Made by a program: the position numbers and the translations under genes. A stretch of 5,450 nucleotides of DNA from Actinomycetota bacterium (GTDB lineage Bacteria; Actinomycetota; Humimicrobiia; Humimicrobiales; Humimicrobiaceae): contig JACIXO010000106.1 in NCBI GenBank assembly GCA_014360385.1, positions 1 to 5,450 of the forward strand. The letters run 5' to 3'. This document shows positions 4,908-5,450 of this stretch, in pieces. Under the pieces are notes generated by a model, which was given only the letters and a program-made list of their open reading frames with translations, was not told the origin of the DNA and did no database searches. The stretch's first letter is position 1, and the number at the start of each line of letters is the position of its first letter.

Positions 4908-5221
4908 TCTCTTTGCCTCTCTCACTACAAAATAGCCAACATAGTTACCTAAATTATCTAAATTATCTAAATTATCTAAATTATCTGAATTTTATTTGAA
5001 TTATCTTAAGCTACCCAAGTTATCTAAGAAACCAATGGCTCTACAATTTAATTTCATGCTATAAAAATAGCGCTCTCATTAAACTTATTTTGTATTATTA
5101 TTGATGTGAACCCCATATATTACACTAAACTTATTTTTTTATATCTTGATTTTAGCAAATTTATTATATCATAATTTATAATTTAATACACAAATTTATT
5201 TATATTTTGATGCTATAATCA
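4908..5221. other. gene-free leader of vapBC and AT-rich spacer
   Basis: Contains the 9-bp array (4942-5027, listed separately) and otherwise no gene. A small hairpin GCTAT, AAAA, ATAGC lies at 5058-5071. TAAACTTATTTT occurs exactly twice (5080-5091 and 5126-5137), and looser variants (CAAATTTATT) continue to about 5200. No convincing -35/-10 pair for vapBC is seen on the minus strand, although each unit of the array contains GATAAT, one base off a -10 box. Confidence 0.5.
4942..5027 (-). repeat. 9-bp tandem repeat array upstream of vapB
   Basis: Reading the minus strand from 5027, nine-base units follow consensus TTTAGATAA: TTAGATAAC, TTGGGTAGC, TTAAGATAA, TTCAAATAA, two extra bases, TTCAGATAA, three perfect TTTAGATAA (4980-4954), then TTTAGGTAA. 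The central part, read as AGATAATTT, is four perfect copies (4951-4986). The units nearest vapB are identical and the far ones degenerate, suggesting recent expansion at the vapB side. Every unit offers a -10-like GATAAT, so the array may be an operator series for the VapBC complex or a promoter with variable copy number. The 9-bp period keeps the vapB frame, and the copies would read Asp-Asn-Leu repeats. Confidence 0.8.
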
Positions 5222-5342
5222 TTATCCTGTTTCTCCATCTTTTATATCACCAATTGTCCCAGTAATAATTCGACTCATTACCTCTTAGCCCGAGGCGAAT
5301 GCATATCTCAGGATTTATCTTCATTCGAGTAATGTATTTCTC
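5222..5342 (-). pseudogene. DUF433 antitoxin-like gene remnant
   Basis: DUF433 proteins are small winged-helix-like proteins that often act as antitoxins next to DUF5615 PIN-like toxins. On the minus strand one frame reads EKYITRMKINPEIC (5342-5301), then IRLGLRG (to 5280). A neighbouring frame reads SRIITGTIGDIKDGETG (5275-5225) before a TAA at 5224-5222. Joined, they follow the DUF433 pattern: I-N-P-E-I-C, a short Gly/Pro-rich turn ending in I-R-G-T-R-I, then a helix ending in A-D-G-E-T. The frame change falls at about 5279-5275, where Thr-Arg is expected. The rest of the domain, its start codon and a toxin partner are not recognised. It reads as a dead third TA component just upstream of vapBC. 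Family assignment rests on motif pattern alone. Confidence 0.5.
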
Positions 5343-5450
5343 ACAGATAACAAACAATCAAAAATCTTATTTTAAAAAAATAAATGTCGATCACAATGGT
5401 AGACTCGCAATGGCAGGACAATTAGGAAATTTCTTGCTATAAATCACTAA
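5343..5450. other. unassigned right end
   Basis: No recognisable gene or structure. The + strand has a short open stretch near the end, VDHNGRLAMAGQLGNFLL (5386-5439) followed by TAA, that lacks an obvious start and matches nothing I know. Confidence 0.3.

Noticed and set aside
4942..5027. CRISPR array
   Set aside because: Units are 9 bp in direct tandem with no spacers, far shorter than CRISPR repeats, and no cas gene is present.
5262..5330. tRNA-like fragment: ATTCGACTC flanked by GTAAT and ATTAC
   Set aside because: The T-arm-like hairpin is not accompanied by an acceptor stem, anticodon arm or D arm at the right distances, and the same bases read as a DUF433 trace on the minus strand.

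Overview
The window is strongly AT-rich and sparsely coding: less than half of it is covered by recognisable genes. The Shine-Dalgarno-like sites (AAGGAGG before a GTG start, AGGAG before an ATG start), the good sigma-70-type boxes (TATAAT) and the gene families point to a bacterium. Low GC and the mix of small toxin-antitoxin (TA) modules with decayed transposases resemble AT-rich anaerobic or thermophilic bacteria, but nothing here fixes the taxon.

Layout: (1) 1-418, no gene, with a possible promoter just before the first gene. (2) 419-982 (+), mntP, a six-helix manganese exporter. (3) 1240-1770 (+), a half-size DUF318/ArsP-type permease with its own promoter and a leader of about 160 nt. 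(4) about 1898-2252 (+), the frameshifted C-terminal remnant of an IS256/mutator-family transposase. (5) 2533-2985 (+), a hicB-hicA TA pair with ATGA overlap; hicA is broken by one extra base in an A6 run. (6) 2986-3485, decayed DNA with hairpins and weak traces of dead genes. (7) 3486-3974 (-), the first third of an FGGY sugar kinase, cut off after its N-terminal domain region although its start and ribosome binding site are intact. (8) 4138-4907 (-), a complete vapB-vapC operon. (9) 4942-5027, a 9-bp tandem array directly upstream of vapB. (10) about 5222-5342 (-), the frameshifted remnant of a DUF433 antitoxin-like gene. The rest of the right end shows only AT-rich noncoding DNA.

The two left genes are intact membrane transporters (Mn2+ export; an uncharacterised, possibly metal or metalloid, permease), each apparently with its own promoter. 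The right two thirds look like an accessory, decaying island: one intact TA system, one frame-broken TA system, a fragment of a third antitoxin type, transposase debris and a truncated metabolic gene.

The most unusual signal is a near-identical 22-bp sequence (20/22) that starts exactly 5 nt after the stop codon of two unrelated toxin genes, hicA on + and vapC on -. No wholly new multi-gene system is evident; the candidates for novelty are this shared 3' element, the codon-periodic 9-bp array before vapB, and the A6 frameshift in hicA.
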